Shown one piece after another: positions 1-6,926 of a stretch of DNA of 13,511 nucleotides (position 1 is its first letter; each line of letters begins with the position of its first letter). The DNA lies in contig JBDUDR010000072.1 in assembly GCA_040002845.1 (NCBI GenBank), positions 1-13,511 of the forward strand. Reading direction: 5' to 3'. The position numbers and the translations under genes were made by a program. Source of the DNA: JBDUDR01 sp040002845 (GTDB taxonomy: Bacteria; Actinomycetota; Actinomycetes; Propionibacteriales; Nocardioidaceae). Under the pieces are notes generated by a model that was given only the letters and a program-made list of their open reading frames with translations, did no database searches and had not been told where the DNA came from.

Positions 1-109
1 CCATTCGGCCGAGGTACGGGATCCGTACCACTCGCAGTCGTCGAAGTACGACTTCGACACCCAACTAGTCCGTCCCAAGGTCATGAACACGTACGTCGGC
101 GATCGGTAG
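1..109 (+). CDS. C-terminal end of an unidentified protein (partial)
   Basis: An open frame enters the window at base 2 and runs 35 codons to a TAG at 107-109. The peptide begins HSAEVRDPYH, contains SSKYDFDTQLVRPKV and ends NTYVGDR. Its composition (charged and aromatic residues, mostly G/C third positions) looks like genuine coding sequence rather than chance. I do not recognise the family from this tail. The gene lies on the same strand as the dehydrogenase at 505, but 395 bases separate them, so one transcript is not assured. Two inverted repeats fall inside the coding part: 13-29 (7-bp arms, 3-nt loop) and 40-58 (8-bp arms, 3-nt loop). The final six codons and the stop lie in the first copy of the 32-bp tandem repeat. 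Confidence 0.6.
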   Translation, partial: HSAEVRDPYHSQSSKYDFDTQLVRPKVMNTYVGDR

Positions 110-163
110 CCGCACCAAACGCGTACCTCGGCGATCGGTAGCCGCACCAAACGCGTACCTCGG
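91..163. repeat. 32-bp tandem direct repeat, about 2.3 copies
   Basis: Copy 1 is 91-122 and copy 2 is 123-154; they differ only at the fifth base (gtacG versus gtacC). A third partial copy, gtacctcgg, covers 155-163. Each full unit contains gatcggtagccgcaccaaac. Copy 1 carries the last codons and the TAG of the upstream gene, so the repeat probably arose by duplication of the gene's 3' end. A unit of 32 bp is not a multiple of three, and the extra copies lie after the stop, so the protein end is unaffected. Confidence 0.9.
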
Positions 164-197
164 GGACGAGCGGTGGCGGATGATCGGGCCGGGATGA

Positions 198-480
198 CTA
201 GTCGGGCCGAAGAACTTCGCGCAGGGCGGCCTCGGCATCGGCGTCGACGTCGCTGGAAAGCAGCCGGCTTCGGGTCCACCGGAACGAGCGACGACGGATC
301 TCGTCGTTGCCCGTGCTAGCTGCGTACCAGCAGCGCGGAGCGCGTCGAACGCCCATACGGTCAAGCTCGCTGCGTCCGCACAGGAGTGGGCTATCGCGCA
401 CGAGTCAGCGGACACGAGCAGCTTCTCGTGTGGCACAGTCAGGTCGGGGTGAAGGTGAGAGCTCAGGACAACAGAGGCCC
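198..480 (-). pseudogene. Possible frameshifted gene remnant of unknown identity
   Basis: On the - strand, one frame from about 480 down to about 330 reads like protein (SSHLHPDLTVPHEKLL, then CADAASLTVWAFDALRAAG). A second frame from about 330 to a TAG at 198-200 continues plausibly (NDEIRRRSFRWTRSRLL, then DADAEAALREVLRPD). A single frameshift near 320-340 would join them. Third-position G/C is lower than in the neighbouring intact genes, as expected for decay, or for chance open frames. There is no intact start or ribosome binding site, and the upstream end runs into mmsA. I do not recognise the family. It may simply be noncoding DNA. Confidence 0.22.
412..431. promoter_or_regulatory. 20-bp near-perfect palindrome, candidate operator of mmsA
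   Basis: The sequence ACACGAGCAGCTTCTCGTGT has 7-bp perfect outer arms, and only one of its ten base-pair positions breaks dyad symmetry. It ends 73 bases before the GTG of the dehydrogenase gene. Size and symmetry suit a dimeric repressor such as a TetR or GntR family protein. The cognate regulator is not in this window. A short hairpin at RNA level is the alternative. Confidence 0.45.
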
Positions 481-504
481 AGCTCGATGGAAGGCACGTG
501 ACTT

Positions 505-2001
505 GTGAGAACGATCGAACACTGGATCGGCAACGGCCCCACGAGCGGCGGCTCGGCTCGTACGGGCAAGGTCTGGAACCCCGCGACCGGGCAGCAGCAA
601 GCCGAGGTGCTGCTCGCGGAGACCTCCGACGTCGACGAGGCAGTCGTGTCGGCGAAGGCCGCGTTTGAAGGCTGGTCGCAGACATCTCTTGACCAGCGTA
701 CGAAGGTGATGTTCGCCTTCCGCGAGCTCGTAGACGCTCATTCCGGCGAGCTGGCTGAGATCATCTCCGACGAGCACGGCAAGGTGGTCTCCGACGCCCG
801 CGGTGAGGTGCAACGTGGGCTTCAGGTCGTCGAGTTCGCGTGCGCGATCCCCCATTTGCTGAAGGGGGAGTTCTCCGACCAGGTGTCAACCGGCGTCGAC
901 ACGTTCTCGTTCCGCGAGCCGCTCGGAGTCGTGGCCGGGATCACGCCGTTCAACTTTCCGATCATGGTGCCCATGTGGATGCACCCTGTCGCGATCGCCT
1001 GCGGCAACACGTTCGTACTCAAGCCGAGCGAGCGTGACCCGTCCGCGTCGATGCTGGTCGCCAATCTGTACGCGCAGGCGGGACTGCCGTCGGGTGTCTT
1101 CAATGTCGTTCATGGCGACAGCGTCGCGGTCGACGCCATCCTTGATCACAACGATGTCCAGGCGGTCTCCTTCGTCGGATCCTCACCCATCGCCCGCTAC
1201 GTCCACCAGCGCGCGAGCGCCACGGGCAAGCGGGTCCAGGCTCTGGGCGGCGCGAAGAACCACGCGATCATCCTCCCGGACGCAAATCTGGACTTCGCAG
1301 CCAACCATCTGGTTGCCGCCGCGTTCGGCTCGGCGGGCGAGCGCTGCATGGCGGTCTCCGCTGCCGTGACGGTCGGGGATGTCGGGGACCGCCTGGTGAA
1401 TGCGGTGGCGGCGAAGGCTAACGAGGTGAAGGTCGGGTCCGGTCGTGATGCCAGCTCCGAGATGGGTCCTGTCGTCACCCCCGAGGCACGAGACCGCATC
1501 ACCGGCTACATCGACTCCGGGGAGAGGGCCGGCGCCAAGGTTGCCGTCGATGGACGCGGCCTGAAGGTCGCGGGCTTCGAGGAGGGGTTCTTCGTCGGGC
1601 CGACGGTGCTCGACCTGGTGACCACGGACATGGACGTCTACACCGACGAGATCTTCGGACCGGTCCTTTCCGTCCTGCGAGTCGACACTGTCGACAAGGC
1701 CATCGACTTGATCAACGCCAACCCGTACGGCAACGGCACGGCCATCTTCACCTCGAGCGGCGAGGCCGCCCGCCGATTCCAGCGCGGCGTCCATGTCGGC
1801 ATGATCGGGATCAACGTGCCGATCCCCGTCCCGATGGCCTACTACTCCTTCGGCGGCTGGAAAGACTCACTGTTCGGCGACAAGCACATCCACGGCCCCG
1901 AGGGCGTCTCCTTCTACACCCGTGCCAAGGTCGTGACCAGCCGCTGGCCGCACGTCGAGCACAGCAACCTCGCCAGCTACCACTTCCCGACAGCCGAGTG
2001 A
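505..2001 (+). CDS. mmsA: CoA-acylating methylmalonate-semialdehyde dehydrogenase
   Basis: This 498-aa soluble aldehyde dehydrogenase is predicted to oxidise methylmalonate semialdehyde (or malonate semialdehyde) with NAD+ and CoA to propionyl-CoA (or acetyl-CoA) and CO2, in valine, inositol or beta-alanine catabolism. The length is normal for the family. Visible features are the TPFNFP block with the conserved Asn (about 148-153), LKPSERDP (172-179) in the cofactor region, ALGGAKNH (247-253) where ordinary aldehyde dehydrogenases carry a catalytic Glu, the catalytic Cys at 281 in GERCMA, and EIFGPVL in the C-terminal third. The missing general-base Glu and the GERCMA form are typical of the acylating MmsA/IolA group. 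The start is GTG at 505, ten bases after ggaagg; an ATG at 487 in another frame is closed at once by TGA. A 20-bp palindrome upstream may be its operator. MmsA versus IolA cannot be decided, since no other pathway gene is adjacent. Confidence 0.93.
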   Translation: MRTIEHWIGNGPTSGGSARTGKVWNPATGQQQAEVLLAETSDVDEAVVSAKAAFEGWSQTSLDQRTKVMFAFRELVDAHSGELAEIISDEHGKVVSDARGEVQRGLQVVEFACAIPHLLKGEFSDQVSTGVDTFSFREPLGVVAGITPFNFPIMVPMWMHPVAIACGNTFVLKPSERDPSASMLVANLYAQAGLPSGVFNVVHGDSVAVDAILDHNDVQAVSFVGSSPIARYVHQRASATGKRVQALGGAKNHAIILPDANLDFAANHLVAAAFGSAGERCMAVSAAVTVGDVGDRLVNAVAAKANEVKVGSGRDASSEMGPVVTPEARDRITGYIDSGERAGAKVAVDGRGLKVAGFEEGFFVGPTVLDLVTTDMDVYTDEIFGPVLSVLRVDTVDKAIDLINANPYGNGTAIFTSSGEAARRFQRGVHVGMIGINVPIPVPMAYYSFGGWKDSLFGDKHIHGPEGVSFYTRAKVVTSRWPHVEHSNLASYHFPTAE

Positions 2002-2089
2002 CGGCTGCGGCCTGTCTTGCGCGGCTGGCAGGGGAGGGTACATGACGTACGCGGATGAGCCGACACACCCTGGTGAAAACAGCTTGGGA

Positions 2090-2929
2090 TCACGGTGGGT
2101 CATCCGATTCGTCGCGCCGGCCGCAGTCCTCGAAGCTGACCTCCACCGACTCAGACTCCTTGCTGCGCTGGGCCGTCGCATAGCCGGAGTACGCCCGCTG
2201 GTCCGCACTCGTCAGGTCGACCTTCTCGGTGAACGGCGTCAGAAGCGCCCGTGGATACAGACGGTGAGTGCGTACGACGTTGATCTCGACGCAGAAGACG
2301 ACGCTGACCGCACCGAGGAATATCCAGGCGATGAGACCGAGCACCAGGGCGAACACACCGTTGGTCGCGCTGGCGTTCTTGACGACGTGTCCGACGTACG
2401 CCGTGCCCAGCAGCTGCAGGAGCTGCCAGCAGACTGCTGCGGTGACGGCACCGGGAGCGCTGTCTCGCAAGCTGAGCCGCTCGGCCGTCGCGACCCGGAA
2501 GGCAAGGACGAAAACCGCCGCGTTGAGGGCGACCGAGAGCAGAGTGATCACAAGCTTGATGCCGATACCCAGCTCCACACCGAATGCTCCCGCGCTGCCG
2601 CCCAGGGCGGACATGATCGTCGTCCCGAGGATGGCCAGCCCGCTTCCCTGCAGCCCCCCTGGCCGGCTCAGCTGGTCTCCGATCACCGGGAACTGGCCGA
2701 GGGCGGAATCCAGGATCCGTTGCTGGAGCCCGGGGTCCCCCTGGAGCGCGAAGCCGAGCACCGACGAAAGCAGGAGCAGCAGCGGGAACAACGACAAGAA
2801 CCCGTAGTACGTCATCAGGGCAGCCAGGTAGTTGCCCTGGTCATCGGCGTACTTATAGGCGACCGCGATCGGGAAGCCCGCCCATGGACGACGCTGCTGG
2901 AACCTGTCGAGTCGGTCTGTCAGCGCCAT
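2090..2929 (-). CDS. YihY/BrkB-family membrane protein, apparently internally shortened
   Basis: This 279-aa inner-membrane protein of the YihY/virulence factor BrkB family has no settled molecular role. Family features are the N-terminal DDQGNYLAALMTYYGFLSLF block (29-48) leading into the first membrane segment, QFPVIGDQL (79-87), the late block AVCWQLLQLLGTAYVGH (165-181), a further membrane segment at about 190-213 ending in CVEINVVR, and an actinobacterial cytosolic tail with PRALLTPFT (226-234). Actinobacterial relatives, as I recall them, have about 50-60 more residues between the segment at about 92-101 and TTIMSALGG (103-111), covering a membrane pair and an AMN-x-VW-like motif. Here GLAILG runs straight into TTIMSALGG. 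Start ATG is preceded by gagggg six bases upstream. It lies 34 bases downstream of the GT-C-like gene on the same strand, so co-transcription is likely, and it is convergent with mmsA. Confidence 0.88.
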   Translation of the reverse strand: MALTDRLDRFQQRRPWAGFPIAVAYKYADDQGNYLAALMTYYGFLSLFPLLLLLSSVLGFALQGDPGLQQRILDSALGQFPVIGDQLSRPGGLQGSGLAILGTTIMSALGGSAGAFGVELGIGIKLVITLLSVALNAAVFVLAFRVATAERLSLRDSAPGAVTAAVCWQLLQLLGTAYVGHVVKNASATNGVFALVLGLIAWIFLGAVSVVFCVEINVVRTHRLYPRALLTPFTEKVDLTSADQRAYSGYATAQRSKESESVEVSFEDCGRRDESDDPP

Positions 2930-2963
2930 TTCCGCCCCTCACGTCGACGGCGGCTGCGACCCG

Positions 2964-4526
2964 CTACGGCGTATGGCAGGTCCGGTGCTGGTCGCCGGGC
3001 GTGAACGAGCTACCGACCTGATAAGTGCCCGGCTGTCGCGCGCGGACCCTCGTCCAGGTCCCGTGGGGACTCAGGCAGCCACTAGGTCCCGACAGGGTGA
3101 GCCACTGCGACCAGCGAATCCTCACCAGGACGTCACGGGGTTGGTCAACCCTGAACGAGACCGACACGTCGTCCTGCGACACCAGGTGCGCGCCCGCCAC
3201 GGTGCCCGTCGGGCGTACCACCGAATAGACGGTCCAATGGTCCCCGCGCCACAACTCCCGCAGGTACGGCGGCCCGGAGTTGATCAGATCGACCTCAGCG
3301 CTGCCCGCAGGGGCAGGCTGGGTGTCCGCCACCGCGACGTACTGAACCCCGTTCTGACGCAACCAGGAGTGATATGTCATCGAGTCGATGGTCTCGTCGA
3401 AGAACAGCGGGTAGTACCCAGCGTCAAGCTGGGTCATCCAGCCCCGGGCGAGCGGCACGTCGTCCGCCACGTACACAGACTCCCAGCGATGCAGCGTCGG
3501 GGGGATCTCGACCCGGCCGGTCAGCGGCAGAGCCGTCAACTCGCTGACGATCTCGGAGTAGTACGCCCGGCTATCCGCTGGCGCACCTATGGAGGCAACG
3601 TCGTCGAACCTGAGCGGCGGCACGATGCAGACGGTCAGCGCCACGGCCGGGACAAGCAGGCGCCAGCGCAGCCGAGAGGTGGCGACCACGATGGGTGCCG
3701 CGAACAGCGCAGGCAGTCGCAACGCGTTGATGCCCACCTGCGTGTGAACCGTCACGGCCAGGACTATGCCGACGGCCGCGAGGATGGCGGCAACGCGCAC
3801 CAGGTCGTACTTGGTCGCCGCCGCCAGCACCGCACAAGCGAGCACGCCGAGCACGACTCCCCAGGCCGGCAGCGGCATGTAGCCGCCCTGACCGACCCAG
3901 ACCGAGGCGGCCAGCGCGATGGCGGCCGCACCCGCCAGGACGAGCCCCTCGCGCAGGTGCCGGCGCAGCACCAGCGTCCCGCCGACCAGTCCAAGGAACA
4001 ATGCGGCCAGCGGGCTTGCGGCCCACGTGAGGATCGGGCCCCCGACCAGCAGCAGCCACCGCGACCGGTGCGTCATGGTGAGCCCGATCAGGGTAGCCAG
4101 CGCAGCCGCGATCCCGACTGCGAACGTCAACCGGCCCACCACCAGGTTGGCCGCCAGACAGAGCGCGCCGGCGACCGCGCCGGCCCGTGGCCGAGGGACC
4201 CGGCACCGGCTCATGAGCAGACCCAGCAAGCCCGCTGCCGCCACCGTCGCCAGGGCACCGACGAGACGGACCCCGAGCATCGCCATCAGCGGAGGCACGA
4301 TAATGCTGTAGCCCAGCAGGTTCGTGCCACCGAACCACTGCAGGTCGATCGGTTTCCAGAAGTGGTCAGCGGCGAAATCCGCGTGCGCGAACTGTGCGGA
4401 CAGGTCGGTGCCCGTCGGAGGCAGCAGCGACCAGATGACGGCGAGAAACGCGGCCGCACAGACCCCGATCAGCGCAGCAGACGCGCGCCCGCCGACCCGT
4501 GGCTGAGGTGCCGTGACGGTACTCAT
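2964..4526 (-). CDS. GT-C-like polytopic membrane protein with C-terminal extracytoplasmic region
   Basis: This 520-aa protein has roughly ten hydrophobic segments between about 15 and 303, then some 215 residues without membrane segments, probably outside the membrane. The first loop carries TGTDLSAQFAHADF (38-51) and LQWFGG (62-67). An acidic residue in the first extracytoplasmic loop is the hallmark of GT-C glycosyltransferases, which transfer sugars from polyprenyl-phosphate donors. The later stretch ARGWMTQLDAGYYPLFFDE (360-378) and WLRQNGVQYVAV (388-399) resembles the soluble parts of YfhO-like or mannosyltransferase-like proteins. Two cysteines (484, 517) near the C-terminus could form a disulfide. 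Substrate and activity are not shown by sequence; automated annotation may call it hypothetical or transporter. ATG at 4526 has no clear ribosome binding site but a TACCCT element just upstream. It follows the MMPL gene by 96 bases and precedes the YihY gene by 34. Confidence 0.72.
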   Translation of the reverse strand: MSTVTAPQPRVGGRASAALIGVCAAAFLAVIWSLLPPTGTDLSAQFAHADFAADHFWKPIDLQWFGGTNLLGYSIIVPPLMAMLGVRLVGALATVAAAGLLGLLMSRCRVPRPRAGAVAGALCLAANLVVGRLTFAVGIAAALATLIGLTMTHRSRWLLLVGGPILTWAASPLAALFLGLVGGTLVLRRHLREGLVLAGAAAIALAASVWVGQGGYMPLPAWGVVLGVLACAVLAAATKYDLVRVAAILAAVGIVLAVTVHTQVGINALRLPALFAAPIVVATSRLRWRLLVPAVALTVCIVPPLRFDDVASIGAPADSRAYYSEIVSELTALPLTGRVEIPPTLHRWESVYVADDVPLARGWMTQLDAGYYPLFFDETIDSMTYHSWLRQNGVQYVAVADTQPAPAGSAEVDLINSGPPYLRELWRGDHWTVYSVVRPTGTVAGAHLVSQDDVSVSFRVDQPRDVLVRIRWSQWLTLSGPSGCLSPHGTWTRVRARQPGTYQVGSSFTPGDQHRTCHTP

Positions 4527-4537
4527 CTCAACGAAGG

Positions 4538-4543
4538 AGGGTA
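4538..4543 (-). promoter_or_regulatory. Candidate -10 element for a near-leaderless GT-C-like transcript
   Basis: On the - strand TACCCT (fits actinobacterial TANNNT) lies 11 bases before the ATG at 4526. Transcription would begin about four bases upstream of the start codon, which would explain the absence of a Shine-Dalgarno sequence. No good -35 hexamer is visible. Confidence 0.35.
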
Positions 4544-4602
4544 GCCCGCGCGTCCTGAGACAGTTTCGGGCGTACCTTCCCGGGAGCGATTGCGCGGTTC
4601 GT

Positions 4603-4616
4603 TGGCTGACCAGCCA
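4603..4616 (-). terminator. Small hairpin just after the MMPL stop codon
   Basis: A perfect 6-bp inverted repeat with a 2-nt loop (tggctg-ac-cagcca on the + strand) starts six bases beyond the TAG of the MMPL gene. There is no T tract after it, so termination is possible but weakly supported; it could be a chance palindrome. Confidence 0.25.
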
Positions 4617-4622
4617 CGGCCA

Positions 4623-6773
4623 CTAGGGCTCCACGGCTTGGAGGTCGCGGTCCTGTCCCGGCGGTAGGTCGCTGTCGCGCTGCGCGAGTGGTGACGGCTC
4701 CACGCGGAGGACCCGCGCAAGTCCCGCCGGCAGCCACCAGTTCCACCTGCCGAGCACGCTCACCAGCGCCGGCACCAGGAGGGCGCGAACCAGGGTGGCG
4801 TCGATGAGTATGCCGACCCCGAGAGCTGTGCCGAGGACCTTGATGTCGGTGCCGGGTGAGGAGGCAAGGGCGGCGAACGCGAAGAACAACACGAGCGCTG
4901 CCGACGTCACGAGTCGACCGGTACGCCCCAGGCCGGTGACCACCGCCTTGGACGTCGAGCCGGTCGCGTCGTACTCCTCGCGCATGCGGGCGAGGATGAA
5001 CACCTCGTAGTCCATCGACAGCCCGAACAAGAAGGCAAAGATCAACACCGGCAGCCAGAAGGTGATGGCGCCGGTAGGCGACACGCCGAAGAGTGCGCCC
5101 GCGCCGTGCCCGTCCTGCCAGAAGAACACGATCGCGCCGAACACCGCCGACAGCGACACCAGGTTGAGCAAGACGGCCTTCAGCGGGAGCAGCAATGAGC
5201 GGAAGGTACGCACGAGCAGCAGGAACGTGATGGCCGCGATGAGCAGCAGCACGTACGGGAACTTGTCGTAGACCGCCCGGAAGTAGTCCTCGACCGTTGC
5301 TCCCGAGCCGGTGACACCCACCGATGCCCGGGTGGCGTCTTCGACAGCTGTGCGAACGTTGTCGACGACAACGTTGCCGGTGCTGTCGACCGTCTCACTC
5401 ACCGGCAACACGTCGATGACCGCGGTGCCGTCATGAGTGCCTCCCTTGACTGCGGTGTACACGCCGTCAACCTGCCGGGCCGCGTCCACTGCCGCTCGTG
5501 CCCGGTCGGCCGGAACGAGCAGCTCGATGGGGGTCAGCACACCGGTTCCGACCCCACCGTCACGCAACTCCTGCGTCGCGCGGAAGGCCGGGCCGCTGGT
5601 CGCCAGCGAGTCGATGCCGGACTGGCCGATCTTCAGGCCGAAGACCGGCCCGATGAGCACCGCAAGCGCGACGAGAGCCACCGCGACCGCGATGAAGCGG
5701 CGACGCACGATGGCTCGCGCCCACGCCGACCAGCCGCGAGCGGCAACCCCTTCGTGGCGGATCCGGGGGTAGTCGACCCGGGGGCCGATGCTGGAGAGCA
5801 GCGCCGGCAGCAAGGTGAGGACAACTGAGACGCTGACGAGCGGAATGAGCATGCCGCCCAGGCCCATGCTGCGCAGGAATGGGACCGGCACGACCAACAG
5901 CGCGACCAGGCTGATGGCGACGGTGACGCCGGAGGCGAGCACAGCGTGTCCAGCCGTGCGTACGGCGATGGTGACTGCGGTGTCGTTGTCGTGGCCGTGC
6001 GCGCGTTCTTCTCGCCATCGGGACACCACAAGCAGTGAGTAGTCGATGGCCACCCCCAACCCGATGAGCGCAATCAGGAACTGTACGACGAAGCTCACGT
6101 CGGTGATCGTGGTCAGGCCGAGCACGAGCAGGAATGTCGTGAGGATGGACACCGCGGCGATGAGCAGCGGCACGAACGCCAGGAACGATGCGAACACAAA
6201 GATGAGTACGGCGAGGGCGCCGAGGGCGCCGAGCAGAGTCTCGAGCAGCACGCTCGGTCCTGACGTGTCGCCTCCGGCCTCGAGCAGACCATAGGACGTC
6301 AAACCCGGCTCGAAGCCCGCGGCCCGCGCGGCCTTCTCGAAGACAGGCTGAAGAGAAACTTCGAGGCCCGGCCCGAAACTGGTCGGCTGAGGACCCTGCA
6401 CGAGCGCAAAGGTCGTGCGGCCGTCGTCGGTGACGAAGCGGGGGTCTCCGGTGCTCGCCAGGTCGACGACGCGGGTGTTCGGAACGTTGTCACGCACGGT
6501 CTGGAACACCTGGGCTACCCGCTGGCGATCACCCGCGACGGTCTCACCCTGGGGCACCGTCAGAACGGGCACGAACGTGTCGAAGCTGCTGGCGCCGTAG
6601 TCCTTGATGAGCTGCTGCTCGGCCTCGTATCCCGGCTGCCCGGGAAGAGAGAAGTCGACGGTCAGCCGGCTGCTGAGCTGGCTGGCGGCCACCGCTCCGG
6701 CGAGGAACAGGACCAGCCAGATGAGACCGACCACCCGGCGGTGGCGCAGCACGACTGCGGTGAAACGGTCCAC
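4623..6773 (-). CDS. MMPL-family RND transporter
   Basis: This 716-aa inner-membrane protein belongs to the MMPL branch of RND transporters, which use the proton gradient to export lipids or hydrophobic compounds across the actinobacterial membrane. It has the expected two-fold layout: TM1 (about 14-31), a periplasmic domain (about 32-180), TM2-6 (about 181-330), TM7 (about 360-380), a second periplasmic domain (to about 505) and TM8-12 (about 506-676). Both central motifs are present: GLGVAIDYSLLVVSRWREE (238-256, Asp-Tyr 244-245) and GLSMDYEVFILARMREE (584-600, Asp-Tyr 588-589), the proton-relay pairs of the family. DATLVRALLVPAL closes the domain. The open frame extends to an ATG at 6827, but GTG at 6773 is chosen because GGAGGG lies six bases before it and the extra 18 residues are low-complexity and polar. 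The cytosolic tail is short, unlike the long tails of mycobacterial MmpL3. Substrate unknown. Confidence 0.92.
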   Translation of the reverse strand: MDRFTAVVLRHRRVVGLIWLVLFLAGAVAASQLSSRLTVDFSLPGQPGYEAEQQLIKDYGASSFDTFVPVLTVPQGETVAGDRQRVAQVFQTVRDNVPNTRVVDLASTGDPRFVTDDGRTTFALVQGPQPTSFGPGLEVSLQPVFEKAARAAGFEPGLTSYGLLEAGGDTSGPSVLLETLLGALGALAVLIFVFASFLAFVPLLIAAVSILTTFLLVLGLTTITDVSFVVQFLIALIGLGVAIDYSLLVVSRWREERAHGHDNDTAVTIAVRTAGHAVLASGVTVAISLVALLVVPVPFLRSMGLGGMLIPLVSVSVVLTLLPALLSSIGPRVDYPRIRHEGVAARGWSAWARAIVRRRFIAVAVALVALAVLIGPVFGLKIGQSGIDSLATSGPAFRATQELRDGGVGTGVLTPIELLVPADRARAAVDAARQVDGVYTAVKGGTHDGTAVIDVLPVSETVDSTGNVVVDNVRTAVEDATRASVGVTGSGATVEDYFRAVYDKFPYVLLLIAAITFLLLVRTFRSLLLPLKAVLLNLVSLSAVFGAIVFFWQDGHGAGALFGVSPTGAITFWLPVLIFAFLFGLSMDYEVFILARMREEYDATGSTSKAVVTGLGRTGRLVTSAALVLFFAFAALASSPGTDIKVLGTALGVGILIDATLVRALLVPALVSVLGRWNWWLPAGLARVLRVEPSPLAQRDSDLPPGQDRDLQAVEP

Positions 6774-6779
6774 GGTTTG

Positions 6780-6785
6780 CCCTCC
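6780..6785 (-). promoter_or_regulatory. Ribosome binding site fixing the MMPL start
   Basis: GGAGGG on the - strand, six bases before GTG at 6773, supports the shorter protein over the 734-residue open frame that starts at 6827. Confidence 0.75.
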
Positions 6786-6839
6786 GGGGCGCAACTGGGG
6801 TGATGGAGCCGGAAGGCGCCACCACACGGCGCCCAGGAC

Positions 6840-6845
6840 AGGGTA
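6840..6845 (-). promoter_or_regulatory. Candidate -10 element for the MMPL gene
   Basis: TACCCT on the - strand sits in the 153-base gap between the five-gene operon and the MMPL gene; initiation about seven bases later would give a leader of roughly 60 nt. The leader would contain a hairpin at 6815-6833 (two GGCGCC arms around a 7-nt loop). It lies upstream of the rejected ATG at 6827. No -35 match is evident, so this is tentative. Confidence 0.25.
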
Positions 6846-6926
6846 CAGGTGGCTAGTCGGGCGTTTCCGACACGCCGCGAAAACTGCCGAACGACCGCGT
6901 CTCGGCGGGAACTCTCGGGGCAGGAA

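Larger units (their letters stand above)
110..504. other. Intergenic spacer without a convincing intact gene
   Basis: This 395-base stretch holds the rest of the 32-bp tandem repeat (to 163), a hairpin at 288-310 (9-nt arms with one mismatch, loop gatct), a near-perfect palindrome at 412-431, and a possible decayed - strand reading frame. No + strand frame in it has convincing codon usage. I could not place a clear -35/-10 pair for the dehydrogenase gene that follows. A Shine-Dalgarno-like ggaagg lies at 489-494, ten bases before its GTG. Confidence 0.7.

Noticed and set aside
13..58. Two inverted repeats (13-29 and 40-58) near the left edge
   Set aside because: Both lie within the coding tail of the partial upstream gene and more than 400 bases from the next gene, so a regulatory role is not supported, though the 8-bp arms of the second are notable.
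2011..2032. Weak inverted repeat after the mmsA stop (cctgtc and ggcagg)
   Set aside because: Only six pairs including one G-U, a 10-nt loop and no T tract; too weak to call a terminator.
2042..3004. 320-codon + strand open frame opposite the YihY gene
   Set aside because: Its translation is Arg/Glu/Gln-rich low-complexity text, while the - strand encodes a clear membrane protein family. It is a shadow caused by GC-rich codon use.
2973..4544. 523-codon + strand open frame opposite the GT-C-like gene
   Set aside because: Composition is Arg/Gln/Asp/His-rich without hydrophobic core, and the - strand frame has ordered membrane segments. Antisense shadow.
6214..6240. Short 9-bp repeat ggcgccgag in the MMPL gene
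   Set aside because: It encodes the repeated Leu-Gly-Ala of a membrane segment and needs no further explanation.
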